Source of the DNA: Bradyrhizobium centrolobii
GTDB lineage: Bacteria; Pseudomonadota; Alphaproteobacteria; Rhizobiales; Xanthobacteraceae
Direction: 5' to 3'
Assembly: GCF_001641635.1 (NCBI RefSeq)
Contig: NZ_LUUB01000061.1
Coordinates: 22,318 to 86,317 of the forward strand
DNA: 64,000 nucleotides
Part shown: piece after piece, positions 33,942 through 43,012 of the stretch
Numbering within the stretch: the first letter of the stretch is position 1
Layout: each line of letters opens with the position of its first letter
The notes under the pieces: model-generated
Database searches by the model: none
What the model was told of the DNA's origin: nothing
The model's input: only the letters and a program-made list of their open reading frames with translations
Program-made: the position numbers and the translations under genes

Positions 33942-34589
33942 TTACGCGGCCCCCAGCTCCTTCAGGCTCGACATCATGAAATTTGCCGAGGCCACGTCGA
34001 AGAACAGGTCGAAGCCGTGGTCATTGGTGCGATCGGTACGTACGAGGATGCAGTCCATCTGCGCCACGCGGGTCTGCACCACGCTTCGTAGCGGCAATCG
34101 ATCGGCATTCAGATCGACAGGGCACGTCTTTGCGAGAAAGTCCGCCACGTTGGCTCCATGAATGTGGAACCATGCCCAGACCTCTTCTCGCCAGGAATTG
34201 AAGCCTTTGCGCTCGCGGCCGTCGGATTCCCATTCCGATCGCAACGCAGCCAGGGATGCCGGTTCCCCGAGAGATTGAGGCAGGACCAGATAGTCCTCGG
34301 CTCCAAGACGAACAAGGTCGAGTTTTCGCGATGCAACCGGGGCAAGCGTATTGACCGGCTCTGGCAACGGAATCGCCTTGGACCTCAGCCAGTCGCTGGC
34401 GCCCTTGCCCTTAATGCCGAAGCGGGCATATCGGGTCAGATCCAAGACTTCGATTGGTCCTTCGCCGCTCCTCTCGGGCACGACCGTCGTCCGGACGAGT
34501 GTCGCATCGATGGAAGAAGGAACGCCATCCGGATGTTCGGCATACAAATCGCCGAGCGGCGTCCGCCGACCTGCCGCGAGAACAGCCAT
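33942..34589 (-). CDS. soxG: Sarcosine oxidase gamma subunit-like
   Basis: 215-residue protein matching the gamma subunit of heterotetrameric sarcosine oxidase in position and character: GcvT-like small domain with DLTRYARFGIKGKGASDWL and VNTLAPVASRKLDLVRLGAED, and a C-terminal PLRSVVQTRVAQMDCILVR. Gamma folds like part of the folate-binding domain and stabilises the complex. ATG 34589 has AGGAAA ahead and lies one base after the soxA stop. Last gene of soxBDAG. The sequence is divergent from what I recall for canonical SoxG, in line with the unusual delta subunit. Confidence 0.82.
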   Translation of the reverse strand: MAVLAAGRRTPLGDLYAEHPDGVPSSIDATLVRTTVVPERSGEGPIEVLDLTRYARFGIKGKGASDWLRSKAIPLPEPVNTLAPVASRKLDLVRLGAEDYLVLPQSLGEPASLAALRSEWESDGRERKGFNSWREEVWAWFHIHGANVADFLAKTCPVDLNADRLPLRSVVQTRVAQMDCILVRTDRTNDHGFDLFFDVASANFMMSSLKELGAA

Positions 34590-34590
34590 A

Positions 34591-37485
34591 TCAGATTTCC
34601 TGCCGCTTGTTTTCGGGATCGAAGAAGTGCGGAGGCACAATGCGAGCCCGCAGCTCTGCTCCCTTCCGCGTTTTGATCAGCATCGTCCTGCCTTGCTCGG
34701 CCAGGTCGGCCGGCACGAAGGCCAGACCGATCCATTTCCCCAGGGTCGGCGACAGGCAGGTCGACGTGATGTGACCGACCGCCTCGCCCTGCTCCAGGAT
34801 GAGGCATGCTTCGTCCGGCCTATCTTGCTCCGACGACGGAAGGTCGAACCCGACAAGGCGACGCCTGGCAGGCAGGCGACGCAGCAGCTCTGTCGACCTC
34901 TTGCCGATGAAGAAGGGCTTCTTCATCGCGAGGGCCCACGCCATTCCCAGCTCGTCCGCGGTGCTGACGGCATCGGTATCCTGACCGATGATGATGTGAC
35001 CCTTCTCCAGACGCAGGATTCGCGACGCTTCCAAGCCATAGGGTCGCAGTCCAAGCGGCTTGCCGGCTTCCATCAAAGCATCCCATAAGGCCTCTCCATA
35101 GGATTGAGGCGTATGCAGCTCGAAGCTCAGCTCTCCGGAGTAGCCAATGCGCATGATGCGGACGGGACAGTTCGCGACACTGCCGATGCGCCCGCCCAGG
35201 AAGGGCAGTCCTTCCGACGACACATCCAGGCCCCCCGCCGCCTCGAGAACCTGCCTGGCGAGCGGTCCGGTGAGATTAAAGGCCGCAAAGCCGGCCGTGA
35301 CGTTGTGGATGTCGACGTCGAGGCCCCATTGGACGTTCTGCCAGCACATGTCCGCATAAATGCGATCCACCCCGCCGGTCGTCGCCGTGACGTAGTAGTG
35401 ATCCTCCGCCACCCTGGAGGCGACGCCATCATCGATGACCGTTCCCATCTCGTTCAGCGTCAGACAGTACCGGACCCTACCAACGGGCTGCTTGGCGTAG
35501 TTCATCGAACAGAAGCGATCGAGCAGCAGCCCTGCGTCCGGTCCGCGCAGTTCAATCTTGCCAAGGGTCGAGACGTCCAGGATGCCGACGCGCTGCCTGA
35601 CGAGGTTCACCTCGTCGATGATCAGCGTATCGGGAGGTTTTTGGTCGCCGTAATATAACGGCCGCCACCACGCGCCCACCGGCGTCATCTTCGCACCGGC
35701 CTCGACGTGACGATGATGGACCGACGTGTAGCGATAGCGGCTCTGCTGAATCCCCGCGAGGAGCCCGAGTTTCTCGGGGCCGAATGGCGGGCGCGATGTC
35801 GTTACGCCGATATCGTCGACCTTGCGCTTGGTGGCACGCGCTACGATGCGAGCCGTGGCGAGAGCCGAATGACGGCCTTGCGACGGCCCCATCCCGACCG
35901 TCGAGAAGCGCTTCACGAGCTCAAGCTCGTCGTAGCCGGTGCGAACCGCGTTCTCGATGTCCTTGACCTGAAGATCCTCGTCGAAATCGACGAAATCGCG
36001 CCCCTTGGGATGCCCGACAAGGGGAAGCTCGAGGCTGCTGAGGCTTCGTTCCTCGTCCTCGGGCACCTCGATTTCACGCGAAGCAAGACCCAGCGTCTGC
36101 GCGGCGTTCCCACCTGCCTTGCGCCCTGCCGCGAGAACGGAGGGAAGGGAGAAATTGCCCGCGACCGATCCCGCCAGCGTCAGATGGGCCGGAACGTTGG
36201 TGAGCGTAAACTGCGCCGTGCCATCGTCATAGCTCAACTTCGCACCCGCCTGCAAAGCGAGCTGATAGGTCGGGGTATAGGCGCAGGACACCGAGAGAAG
36301 GTCGCAATCGATCCACTCCGACGTGTCCGCGTCGGAGCGCGTAATCCTCGCGGCCTTGAGATGCTTGTTGCCCGCGGCGCCCGCAGCCTCCGCTATCCCG
36401 GCGTTGAGGATGATCCGCACGCCTTTCGTCTCGAGCTGTGCGGCGAATGCCCCGTGTTGCTGCGTGGTTCGGGGATCGACGATCGCCGCCACCTCGACAC
36501 CGGCCTCCACGAGATCTAGCGCCACCCGGTAGCCGTCCCGGTTGCCGGCGAAAACCACCGCGCGCCGACCTGGCTTCACAGCGTAGTGTCGCATCAATCG
36601 CTGTACGGCCGATCCCAGCACGATTCCGGGAAGGTCGTTGTTACGAAACGGGATCGGCTGATCGAGCGAGCCGGTGCAAAGGATGACCTCCTTCGCACGA
36701 ACCTTATAGAGCCGGTTCGCCGTGATAATCGGGATCCAATTGTCGGCGTACCAGCCATTTGCGACAGCGTTGGTGAAAACATCGATGCCGGGATGCGCTT
36801 TGATCTGCTGCCTCAGATCGCCCAGCAAATGTGCGGTGGCCTCCGGCTCGTCGTCGAATCGCGCGTAAGTCAGGGAGCCGCCAAGCTCCGGGTTCTCGTC
36901 CACCAGCAGGACGCGCGCCCCCGTGTCCGCAGCTTCGATCGCAGCCGAAATGCCGGCCGGACCACCACCAACAACCAGGACATCGTAGAACAGGTTCTGC
37001 TTTTCATAGCGGACGCGGGGAGCGGAGGTATCGACCCTGCCGAGACCGGCCTTTTTTCTGATCAGCGGCTCCCAAAGCCGGAGCCAACTGTTCTTGCCGG
37101 GACCAAAAAAAGTCCTGTAGTAGAAGCCGACCGGCATGAACCGTCCGAGCCGATCAAGCAGCGCATCGCGATCCTTTTCGAGCGACCCATTCACATTCTG
37201 GGCTGTCGCTTCGAGACCTTCACGGAGAGGATGGACGTCGGCCAGAACGTTAGGCTCCCCGGCGACCTGGACCAGCGTATTGGCGTCCTGCCCGGCCATG
37301 GTCATGACGCTTCGCGCTCTGTGATATTTGAACGACCGCGAGATGAGCCACTGCCCCGAGGCGACGAGCGCGCTTGCCAGCGTATCGCCGGATAGCCCGC
37401 GAAACGTCCTGCCTTCGAATGTAAAGGTCAGGACTTGGCCTCGATCTATACGGGTCCCGTATGGCAGGGGCAAACGCGGAATCAT
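34591..37485 (-). CDS. soxA: Sarcosine oxidase alpha subunit-like
   Basis: 964-residue alpha subunit. Order of domains: N-terminal ferredoxin-like fold without Cys (VLTFTFEGRTFRGLSGDTL, 1-90), an FAD/NAD domain with DVLVVGGGPAGISAAIEAA near 165 and ILCTGSLDQPIPF, and a C-terminal aminomethyltransferase (GcvT) folate-binding domain from about 590 with LDVSTLGKIELRGPDA and GYSGELSFELH. The enzyme demethylates sarcosine or a similar N-methyl amino acid, passing the C1 unit to THF as methylene-THF. ATG 37485 overlaps the soxD stop (ATGA). The longer frame upstream reads antisense-like sequence and is rejected. Confidence 0.92.
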   Translation of the reverse strand: MIPRLPLPYGTRIDRGQVLTFTFEGRTFRGLSGDTLASALVASGQWLISRSFKYHRARSVMTMAGQDANTLVQVAGEPNVLADVHPLREGLEATAQNVNGSLEKDRDALLDRLGRFMPVGFYYRTFFGPGKNSWLRLWEPLIRKKAGLGRVDTSAPRVRYEKQNLFYDVLVVGGGPAGISAAIEAADTGARVLLVDENPELGGSLTYARFDDEPEATAHLLGDLRQQIKAHPGIDVFTNAVANGWYADNWIPIITANRLYKVRAKEVILCTGSLDQPIPFRNNDLPGIVLGSAVQRLMRHYAVKPGRRAVVFAGNRDGYRVALDLVEAGVEVAAIVDPRTTQQHGAFAAQLETKGVRIILNAGIAEAAGAAGNKHLKAARITRSDADTSEWIDCDLLSVSCAYTPTYQLALQAGAKLSYDDGTAQFTLTNVPAHLTLAGSVAGNFSLPSVLAAGRKAGGNAAQTLGLASREIEVPEDEERSLSSLELPLVGHPKGRDFVDFDEDLQVKDIENAVRTGYDELELVKRFSTVGMGPSQGRHSALATARIVARATKRKVDDIGVTTSRPPFGPEKLGLLAGIQQSRYRYTSVHHRHVEAGAKMTPVGAWWRPLYYGDQKPPDTLIIDEVNLVRQRVGILDVSTLGKIELRGPDAGLLLDRFCSMNYAKQPVGRVRYCLTLNEMGTVIDDGVASRVAEDHYYVTATTGGVDRIYADMCWQNVQWGLDVDIHNVTAGFAAFNLTGPLARQVLEAAGGLDVSSEGLPFLGGRIGSVANCPVRIMRIGYSGELSFELHTPQSYGEALWDALMEAGKPLGLRPYGLEASRILRLEKGHIIIGQDTDAVSTADELGMAWALAMKKPFFIGKRSTELLRRLPARRRLVGFDLPSSEQDRPDEACLILEQGEAVGHITSTCLSPTLGKWIGLAFVPADLAEQGRTMLIKTRKGAELRARIVPPHFFDPENKRQEI

Positions 37486-37757
37486 GACTTGTTCTCGATG
37501 CGCGAAAGCTCGCTCGCGCTGTAGGTCGCGATGATCTCGTCGGTGACGGTGTGTCGTTCGGCGATGAAGTAGTAGTTCGAAGGCGTGTGTCGCCACCACT
37601 CGCGAATGATTCCAGCCTTGTTCTCCTGGTAGAACAGGTAGTGACACCAAGCGGCATCGCTGGCCGATTGCGCATCGACGGCGTCGTGAACCGGCCCGAA
37701 GCAGGTGAACTCGCTGATGTTTCGTGGCCCGTTCAGCGGGCAATTCATGATTTTCAT
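37482..37757 (-). CDS. soxD: Sarcosine oxidase delta subunit-like, altered zinc site
   Basis: About 91 residues, the size and position of SoxD. It starts MKIMNCPLNGPRNISEF, compared with the usual pattern of Cys-Pro-x-Cys-Gly-x-Arg. The first zinc Cys (6) is present, but the second is Asn. Later, EWWRHTPSNYYF keeps the ligand His, but the following Cys is replaced. So two of the four expected zinc ligands are missing. ATG 37757 with AGGA eight bases ahead is preferred over the ATG three codons later. Overlaps soxA. Either the subunit no longer binds zinc or this is a divergent branch of the oxidase with another substrate. Confidence 0.78.
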   Translation of the reverse strand: MKIMNCPLNGPRNISEFTCFGPVHDAVDAQSASDAAWCHYLFYQENKAGIIREWWRHTPSNYYFIAERHTVTDEIIATYSASELSRIENKS

Positions 37758-37767
37758 CCAACAGATC

Positions 37768-39039
37768 CTAGTGGCTTGCCGCGGTAGCACCCATTTCATT
37801 GATGAGAGCCATCGTCTCGAAGCGGCCCAGACTGAACGGAAGCAGGATGTCCGCAACCCGTTCGTTCGCGACAGTGTCGGCGAGATATTTCCCGGCGACG
37901 GGCGTCGCCTTGAAGCCCCAGGTGCCCCAGCCGCAATCGAGCCAATAGTTCCTGAGCGGACTGGCGCCCATGATCGGCGTGTAGTCCGGCGTCATGTCGG
38001 TGATGCCGGCCCACTGCCTCAGCAGCTTCACGTTGTGCAAGAACGGGAATAGCTGCACCGCGCCGTGAGCCAGCTGCTCCTTGATATCCAGCGTCGAGCG
38101 CGTCGAGATCAATTGATACGGATCCGAACCGCCGCCGATGACGATTTCGCCGCGGGAGGACTGCATGAGATACGTATGCAGATTGGCCGAGGAAACCAGC
38201 GTGTGAAGGAACGGCTTCAGCGGCTGTGTCACCATCGCCTGCAACGGGAAGCACCGAATGGGCATATCGATGCCGGCCAGTTTCGCAACGTGCTGATTGG
38301 CGCCGCCCGCCGCCTGGATCACGTGTCCGACGCTCACCGTCCCGCGGCTGGTCCTGATCGCCGACACCTTGTCGCCCGATATGTCGAAACCCAGCACCTC
38401 GGTCCGCTGGTGGATTTCCACGCCTCGCCTGGCGGCCTGCGCCGCGTAGCCCCATGCGACCGCGTCATGCCGCGCCGTGCCGCCGTCCTCGTGCCAGAGG
38501 CCGCCGAGGATCTCGTGCTGACCGCCTTCATCCATGTTGAGGTGAGGGCAGATTTCCTTCACCTGTCGCGGATCAACGACCGAAATCCGCGTGCCATGGT
38601 GCTTGCCCATCTCGGCGCGCAGATGGAAGGATCGAAGAGTCGCCTCGGAATGCGCGAGCGTGAGCTGGCCGCGCTGCGAGAACATGACGTTGAAATTCAA
38701 CTCATGCGACATGTCTTCGTAAAGCGAGACGGCTTCCTTGTAGAAGCGTATCGATTGATTTGTGATGTAGTTCGAACGAATCGTGGTCGTATTCCGGGCC
38801 GTATTGCCTCCGGCAAGATAGCCCTTCTCCAGAACAGCAACGTTTCGGATGCCATGATACTTGGAAAGGTAGTGAGCAGCCGCCAGGCCATGCCCGCCGC
38901 CGCCGATTATGACCACATCATAGCGGCGCCTCAGATCCGGCGTAGCAGGAATCTCGCGGTGCGGAACGTAGTCGCGTTTCAGCCCATACTTGAGCAATGT
39001 GAGAGGCATAGCGTGGGGGCTGCCTTCGTTTAGCATCAT
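37768..39039 (-). CDS. soxB: Sarcosine oxidase beta subunit-like
   Basis: 423-residue FAD-dependent (DAO-family) subunit. YDVVIIGGGGHGLAAAHYLS binds FAD. GYLAGGNTARNTTTIRSNY is a SoxB hallmark, and GGTARHDAVAWGYA contains the His that in known enzymes carries covalent FMN. The C-terminus has GITDMTPDYTPIMG and GWGTWGFKATPVAGK. It oxidises the N-methyl amine at the FAD and passes electrons to oxygen via FMN. An alternative start ten codons downstream (39009) is possible. First gene of soxB-D-A-G, with ten bases to soxD. Substrate sarcosine is assumed from the family. Confidence 0.93.
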   Translation of the reverse strand: MMLNEGSPHAMPLTLLKYGLKRDYVPHREIPATPDLRRRYDVVIIGGGGHGLAAAHYLSKYHGIRNVAVLEKGYLAGGNTARNTTTIRSNYITNQSIRFYKEAVSLYEDMSHELNFNVMFSQRGQLTLAHSEATLRSFHLRAEMGKHHGTRISVVDPRQVKEICPHLNMDEGGQHEILGGLWHEDGGTARHDAVAWGYAAQAARRGVEIHQRTEVLGFDISGDKVSAIRTSRGTVSVGHVIQAAGGANQHVAKLAGIDMPIRCFPLQAMVTQPLKPFLHTLVSSANLHTYLMQSSRGEIVIGGGSDPYQLISTRSTLDIKEQLAHGAVQLFPFLHNVKLLRQWAGITDMTPDYTPIMGASPLRNYWLDCGWGTWGFKATPVAGKYLADTVANERVADILLPFSLGRFETMALINEMGATAASH

Positions 39040-39530
39040 GATCGCTTGAGCCTATGCTTCGCCTCCTTCGGCCGGCTCATCAAGAAACGTTATCTGGATC
39101 GCTGACCCCGATTATTTTTTGCAAGGGTGCCAGGGCAACGCCAGTTGCGAGCTGGCGCTCGAACCCAAGAGGATATTTTCGGGCTGAGAGCTCTAGCGGG
39201 AAGGGAGATCCGACTACGCCGGGTCATCCATGGCACTTAAGCCGCCGTGGACGCTGTGGAATCCACAAGAGAGGCGTTTGCACGACCAATCGATCGCATC
39301 AGCTGGCGCGCGCAGGCCGCTTGAATTTGGATGTGTCGCGAACGTTCGGCGATCGACCACCTCCGTCATTCTCGGCAAGCCCTTAAGCGGCAATTCTGCC
39401 CCTGTTCGGATAACTTGCAAAACCAGCTCACTCGAGTGCTTAGTGCGTGGCGTCCCCGGGTTCAAAACTGAGGGACGCTTCGCTCACTCATCATTTATGA
39501 AACAGCGGCCGCTTAGGCACCGACTGCTCG
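39040..39530. other. Gene-free stretch at a likely rearrangement junction
   Basis: No convincing coding sequence on either strand. It separates the soxB start from the truncated response regulator. A perfect 7-bp stem, GCGTCCC/GGGACGC, lies at 39450-39456 and 39472-39478. No transposase remnant or terminal inverted repeats were recognised. It should hold the soxB promoter. Confidence 0.5.
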
Positions 39531-39839
39531 TCAGGTGACGTAGTCATCAGCTCCCATTTCGAGGTCGACAATTCGATCAATGTCATCGCTCTTCGCTGTG
39601 AGGAAGATGATCGGCGTCGAATGAGTGACACGCAGACGCCGGCACAGACTAAGGCCGTCCTCTCCCGGCAGCATGATATCGAGCACGATCAGGTCGACGC
39701 GGTTCTGCGCGATATAGCGATCCATCTCGCGGCCATCCGGCGCCAGACCGACCGAGAAGGAATGCCCGCGCAGATAGCGCGCGATCAAATTGCCTGTTTC
39801 CTGGTCGTCTTCTACGATGAGGATGGTCTTGATCATCAT
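39531..39839 (-). pseudogene. Response regulator truncated after its receiver domain
   Basis: Receiver domain of an OmpR-type response regulator: TILIVEDDQETG with the acidic pair, DLIVLDIMLPGEDGLS with the phospho-acceptor Asp, and IIFLTAKSDD. It reaches LEMGADDYVT and then a TGA, exactly where the invariant Lys-Pro-Phe should follow. The dimerisation helix and the whole DNA-binding domain are missing in every frame. It follows the RND pump gene on the same strand, so an original efflux-plus-two-component operon was probably cut here. A sensor kinase is not found. Start ATG 39839 or 39836. Confidence 0.8.
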
Positions 39840-39928
39840 CGATTCGCTGTTCGTATCGCTACCGGAAAGCTTGCCGACCTCGCCGGCATCGGACCGAAGC
39901 GGCCGCACCCGGAGACCACGCCGCAAAC

Positions 39929-42900
39929 TCAGTTCGTACGTCGGGCCACGCTTGCCTCGCCACGATGTGCGATGAGCGCGTAGGCGACCGGCACCACGAA
40001 CAGCGTGAACAGCGTTCCGATCGAAAGGCCGGTGGCGATCACAAGGCCCATATTGTAGCGGGAGACCGCGCCCGCGCCGCTCGCCGTGACCAACGGCAGG
40101 ACGCCGAGCACCATGGCAGCCGTCGTCATCAGGATCGGCCGAAGCCTGATCGTCGCAGCCTCGATGATAGCCTCGGAGCGGCTCTTCCCCTCGGCGCGCA
40201 GCTCGTTCGCCACCTCGACCATCAGGATGCCGTGCTTGCTGACGAGACCCATCAGAGTGACGAGACCGACCTGAGTGTAGATGTTGATGCTGGCGCCGCC
40301 GAGGCCAACGCTGATGAAGATCAGCGCGCCGGCGAGCGACATCGGGACCGAGATCAGGATGATGACGGGATCAACGAAGCTGTTGAAGAGAGCGGCGAGC
40401 GCAAGATAGATGATGATCAGCGCGAACAGGAACGTGGCGATGAAGCCACCCGATTCCAGCTCGAGCTGCCGGGAGGCGCCCGCGAAGTCGACCGAGTAGC
40501 CGGCCGGAAGGGATTTTGCGAGGCTCTTCAAGGTCGCCAGCGCATCCCCCATCGCGACCCCCGGCATCGCCACGCCGGAAAGGGTCGCGGCGTTGATCTG
40601 CTGGAAATGGTTGAGCGCCTGCGGAACGGTCTTGTTGTCGAGATGGGCAACCGTCGCCAGCGGCACCATCGTGTTGTTGCTGGTGCGGATCTGATAGCTC
40701 AGGAGTTGCTCGGTCGTCAGGCGGTCGTTCTGGCGGACCTGCGGAATTACCTTGTAGGAGCGGCCGTCGAGGCTGAAATACCCGACGTAGTTCCCGCCCA
40801 GCATGGCTGCTAGCGCGCCGCCGAGATCGCTCATCTTCAGTCCAAGGTCGCCAGTTTTGTCACGGTCGAACACTACGGTGCTCTTCGGCTTGTCGATCTT
40901 GAGGTCGTTGTCCAGGAAGATGAACTGTCCAGTCTTGAGCGCCTCGGCCATGAAGTTCCGGGCGACCTCGTCCAGCTCGTTGAACGAACCGGTCGTGCCG
41001 ATCACGAACTGGATCGGCAGACCGTTGCTGCCCGGCAGCGGCGACGGCTGGAAGGCCACCGAGCGCGTGCCGGCAATGCCGTTGAGCAGGCCCTGCAATT
41101 CGGGCTGTAGCGTCTTGGTCGTCGCAGTCCGCTTGTCCCAAGGCTTGAGCACCCAGCCGCCGATCGCCTGCGAGGGCGTGTCGATCTGGAAGACCACGCT
41201 GGTCTCGGGCCGCTTGGCTATGAGATCGTAGAGCTGCTGGCCATAGAACAGGCGCTGCTCGGCCGTTGCCGAAGGCGCCGAATTGGTCAGCGTCAGCACC
41301 ACGCCCTGATCTTCGTCCGGCGCAAGCTCGCTCTGGGAATTCGCATAGAGCCAGGGAATCCCGGCGAGCAGCAGCAACGCAAAAACCATCACCACGGATT
41401 TGGTGGCGAAGACGGATTCGAGCCGGCGGCGATAGGCGGCGGTCAGCCATTCCAGCACATGGTCGATCCTGCGCACCAGGCGCGCCTCCCAATTTGTGGC
41501 ATCCCGCTCCGTCCGTCGCAGCAGCCAGGCAGAGTTCATCGGGGACAGCGTCAGTGCAATGACCGCCGACACGGTGACCGCGCCCGCCAGCGTGAAGGCG
41601 AACTCGGTGAACAAGGCGCCGGTGAGCCCGCCCTGGAAGCCGACCGGGACGTACACCGCGATCAGGACCACGGTCATCGCGAGGATAGGGCTGCCGAGCG
41701 CCCTCGCCGACTGGATCGCCGCCTCGACCGGCGTCTCCCCCTGGTCGATCAGGCGATGCACGCTCTCGACCACGATGATGGCATCGTCGACCACGAGCCC
41801 GATCGCCAGCACGAGAGCCAGCAGCGTCAGCAGGTTGATCGAAAAGCCCATCAGCAGCATCAGGGCGAAGGTGCCGATCAGCGACAGCGGAATCGCGATC
41901 ACCGGGATCAGGACCGACCGCCAGGAGCCGAGGAACAGAAAGACGACGATGGTCACGATGACGACCGCCTCGACCAGCGAGTGGACGACCTCGTCGATCG
42001 AGCTGTTCACGAACTCGGTCGAGTCGTAGAGAATTTCGCTGACGATGCCGTTCGGCAGGTTCGCGCTGATGTCCGGGAGGGCCGCTTTCACCCCCTTGAT
42101 GACGTCGAGCAGGTTGGCGGTCGGCGCGACCTGGATACCGAGATAGACGGCGGTCTTGCCGTTGAACTTCGCCGAGCTGTCGTAGTCGTCGTTGCCTAGC
42201 GTCACGTTCGCGACGTCCTTCAGGCGGATGATGGCGCCGTTCACCTGCTTGACGACGAGGTTGCGGTACTGCTCCAGCGAATGAAGGTTGGTCGTGGCCG
42301 ACAGGTCGACCTGGACAAGGCGCCCCCGCGTCGAACCGAGACCGGCGATGTAGTCGTTGCCTGACAGCGCGGTAGAGACATCGCTGGCCGTCAGCCCATA
42401 GCCGGCGAGCTTGTCGGCATCGAGCCAGGCACGCAGCGCGAACTTCTTGCCGCCGAGCAGCTCCGCTGTCTGCACGCCCGGCACGGCCTGTAGACGCGGC
42501 TGCACCACGCGCGTGAGATAGTCGGTAATCTGGTTGGGGGCCAGTACGTCGCTCGCGAACCCGACGTACATCGCGTCGATGGTCTGGCCGACCTTGAGGG
42601 TCAGCGTCGGCTGCTGGGCGCCGGTTGGAAGCTGGTTGAGGACCGAGTTGACCTTGGCATTGATCTCCGTCATCGCCTTGCCGGAGTCGTAGTTCAACCG
42701 CAGGTTCACCGTGATGGTGCTGGTGCCCGTGATGCTGCTGGAGTTCATGTAGTCGATGCCGTTGGCCTGGGCGATGGCATTCTCCAGCGGCGTCGTGATG
42801 AAGCCGGCGATGATATCGGAATCCGCGCCGGCATAGGCAGTCGTCACAGTGACGATGGCGTTCTGGGTGCGCGGATATTGCAGGATCGACAACGAGGTCA

Positions 42901-42985
42901 TCGACCGCAATCCAAGGACGAGGATCAGCGCGCTGACCACGATGGCCAGCACCGGGCGGCGGATGAAGATGTCCGTGAAACGCAT
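39929..42985 (-). CDS. RND efflux pump, inner-membrane transporter (MexF/AcrB-like)
   Basis: 1018-residue RND transporter with 12 spans and two large periplasmic loops. N-terminus FTDIFIRRPVLAIVVSALIL is typical of this family. The proton-relay region of TM4 reads LALVLAIGLVVDDAIIVVES with the Asp pair, and SMSLAGA... and GLVSKHGILMVEVANELRAEGKSR mark the second half. It is of the hydrophobe/amphiphile efflux type. It ends the OMF-MFP-RND operon and is followed by the truncated response regulator. Exports amphiphilic toxic compounds, possibly aromatics or host antimicrobials. Codon use is strongly GC-ending, unlike the flanking sox genes. Confidence 0.95.
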   Translation of the reverse strand: MRFTDIFIRRPVLAIVVSALILVLGLRSMTSLSILQYPRTQNAIVTVTTAYAGADSDIIAGFITTPLENAIAQANGIDYMNSSSITGTSTITVNLRLNYDSGKAMTEINAKVNSVLNQLPTGAQQPTLTLKVGQTIDAMYVGFASDVLAPNQITDYLTRVVQPRLQAVPGVQTAELLGGKKFALRAWLDADKLAGYGLTASDVSTALSGNDYIAGLGSTRGRLVQVDLSATTNLHSLEQYRNLVVKQVNGAIIRLKDVANVTLGNDDYDSSAKFNGKTAVYLGIQVAPTANLLDVIKGVKAALPDISANLPNGIVSEILYDSTEFVNSSIDEVVHSLVEAVVIVTIVVFLFLGSWRSVLIPVIAIPLSLIGTFALMLLMGFSINLLTLLALVLAIGLVVDDAIIVVESVHRLIDQGETPVEAAIQSARALGSPILAMTVVLIAVYVPVGFQGGLTGALFTEFAFTLAGAVTVSAVIALTLSPMNSAWLLRRTERDATNWEARLVRRIDHVLEWLTAAYRRRLESVFATKSVVMVFALLLLAGIPWLYANSQSELAPDEDQGVVLTLTNSAPSATAEQRLFYGQQLYDLIAKRPETSVVFQIDTPSQAIGGWVLKPWDKRTATTKTLQPELQGLLNGIAGTRSVAFQPSPLPGSNGLPIQFVIGTTGSFNELDEVARNFMAEALKTGQFIFLDNDLKIDKPKSTVVFDRDKTGDLGLKMSDLGGALAAMLGGNYVGYFSLDGRSYKVIPQVRQNDRLTTEQLLSYQIRTSNNTMVPLATVAHLDNKTVPQALNHFQQINAATLSGVAMPGVAMGDALATLKSLAKSLPAGYSVDFAGASRQLELESGGFIATFLFALIIIYLALAALFNSFVDPVIILISVPMSLAGALIFISVGLGGASINIYTQVGLVTLMGLVSKHGILMVEVANELRAEGKSRSEAIIEAATIRLRPILMTTAAMVLGVLPLVTASGAGAVSRYNMGLVIATGLSIGTLFTLFVVPVAYALIAHRGEASVARRTN

Positions 42986-43012
42986 CGTATCTGCTCTTGG
43001 CTCGCGCGTCGT

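Noticed and set aside
37486..37761. N-terminal extension of soxA
   Set aside because: It overlaps soxD in another frame and is His/Arg-rich; the ATG at 37485 couples to the soxD stop.
39450..39478. tRNA-like end (GTTCAAAA loop in a GC stem)
   Set aside because: Only a 7-bp stem is found; no D-arm, anticodon arm or 3' end fits a tRNA cloverleaf.
41459..42199. 246-codon plus-strand frame within the RND region
   Set aside because: Antisense shadow of the RND pump; the peptide is a run of Arg, Asp, His and Gln typical of reverse-frame translation.
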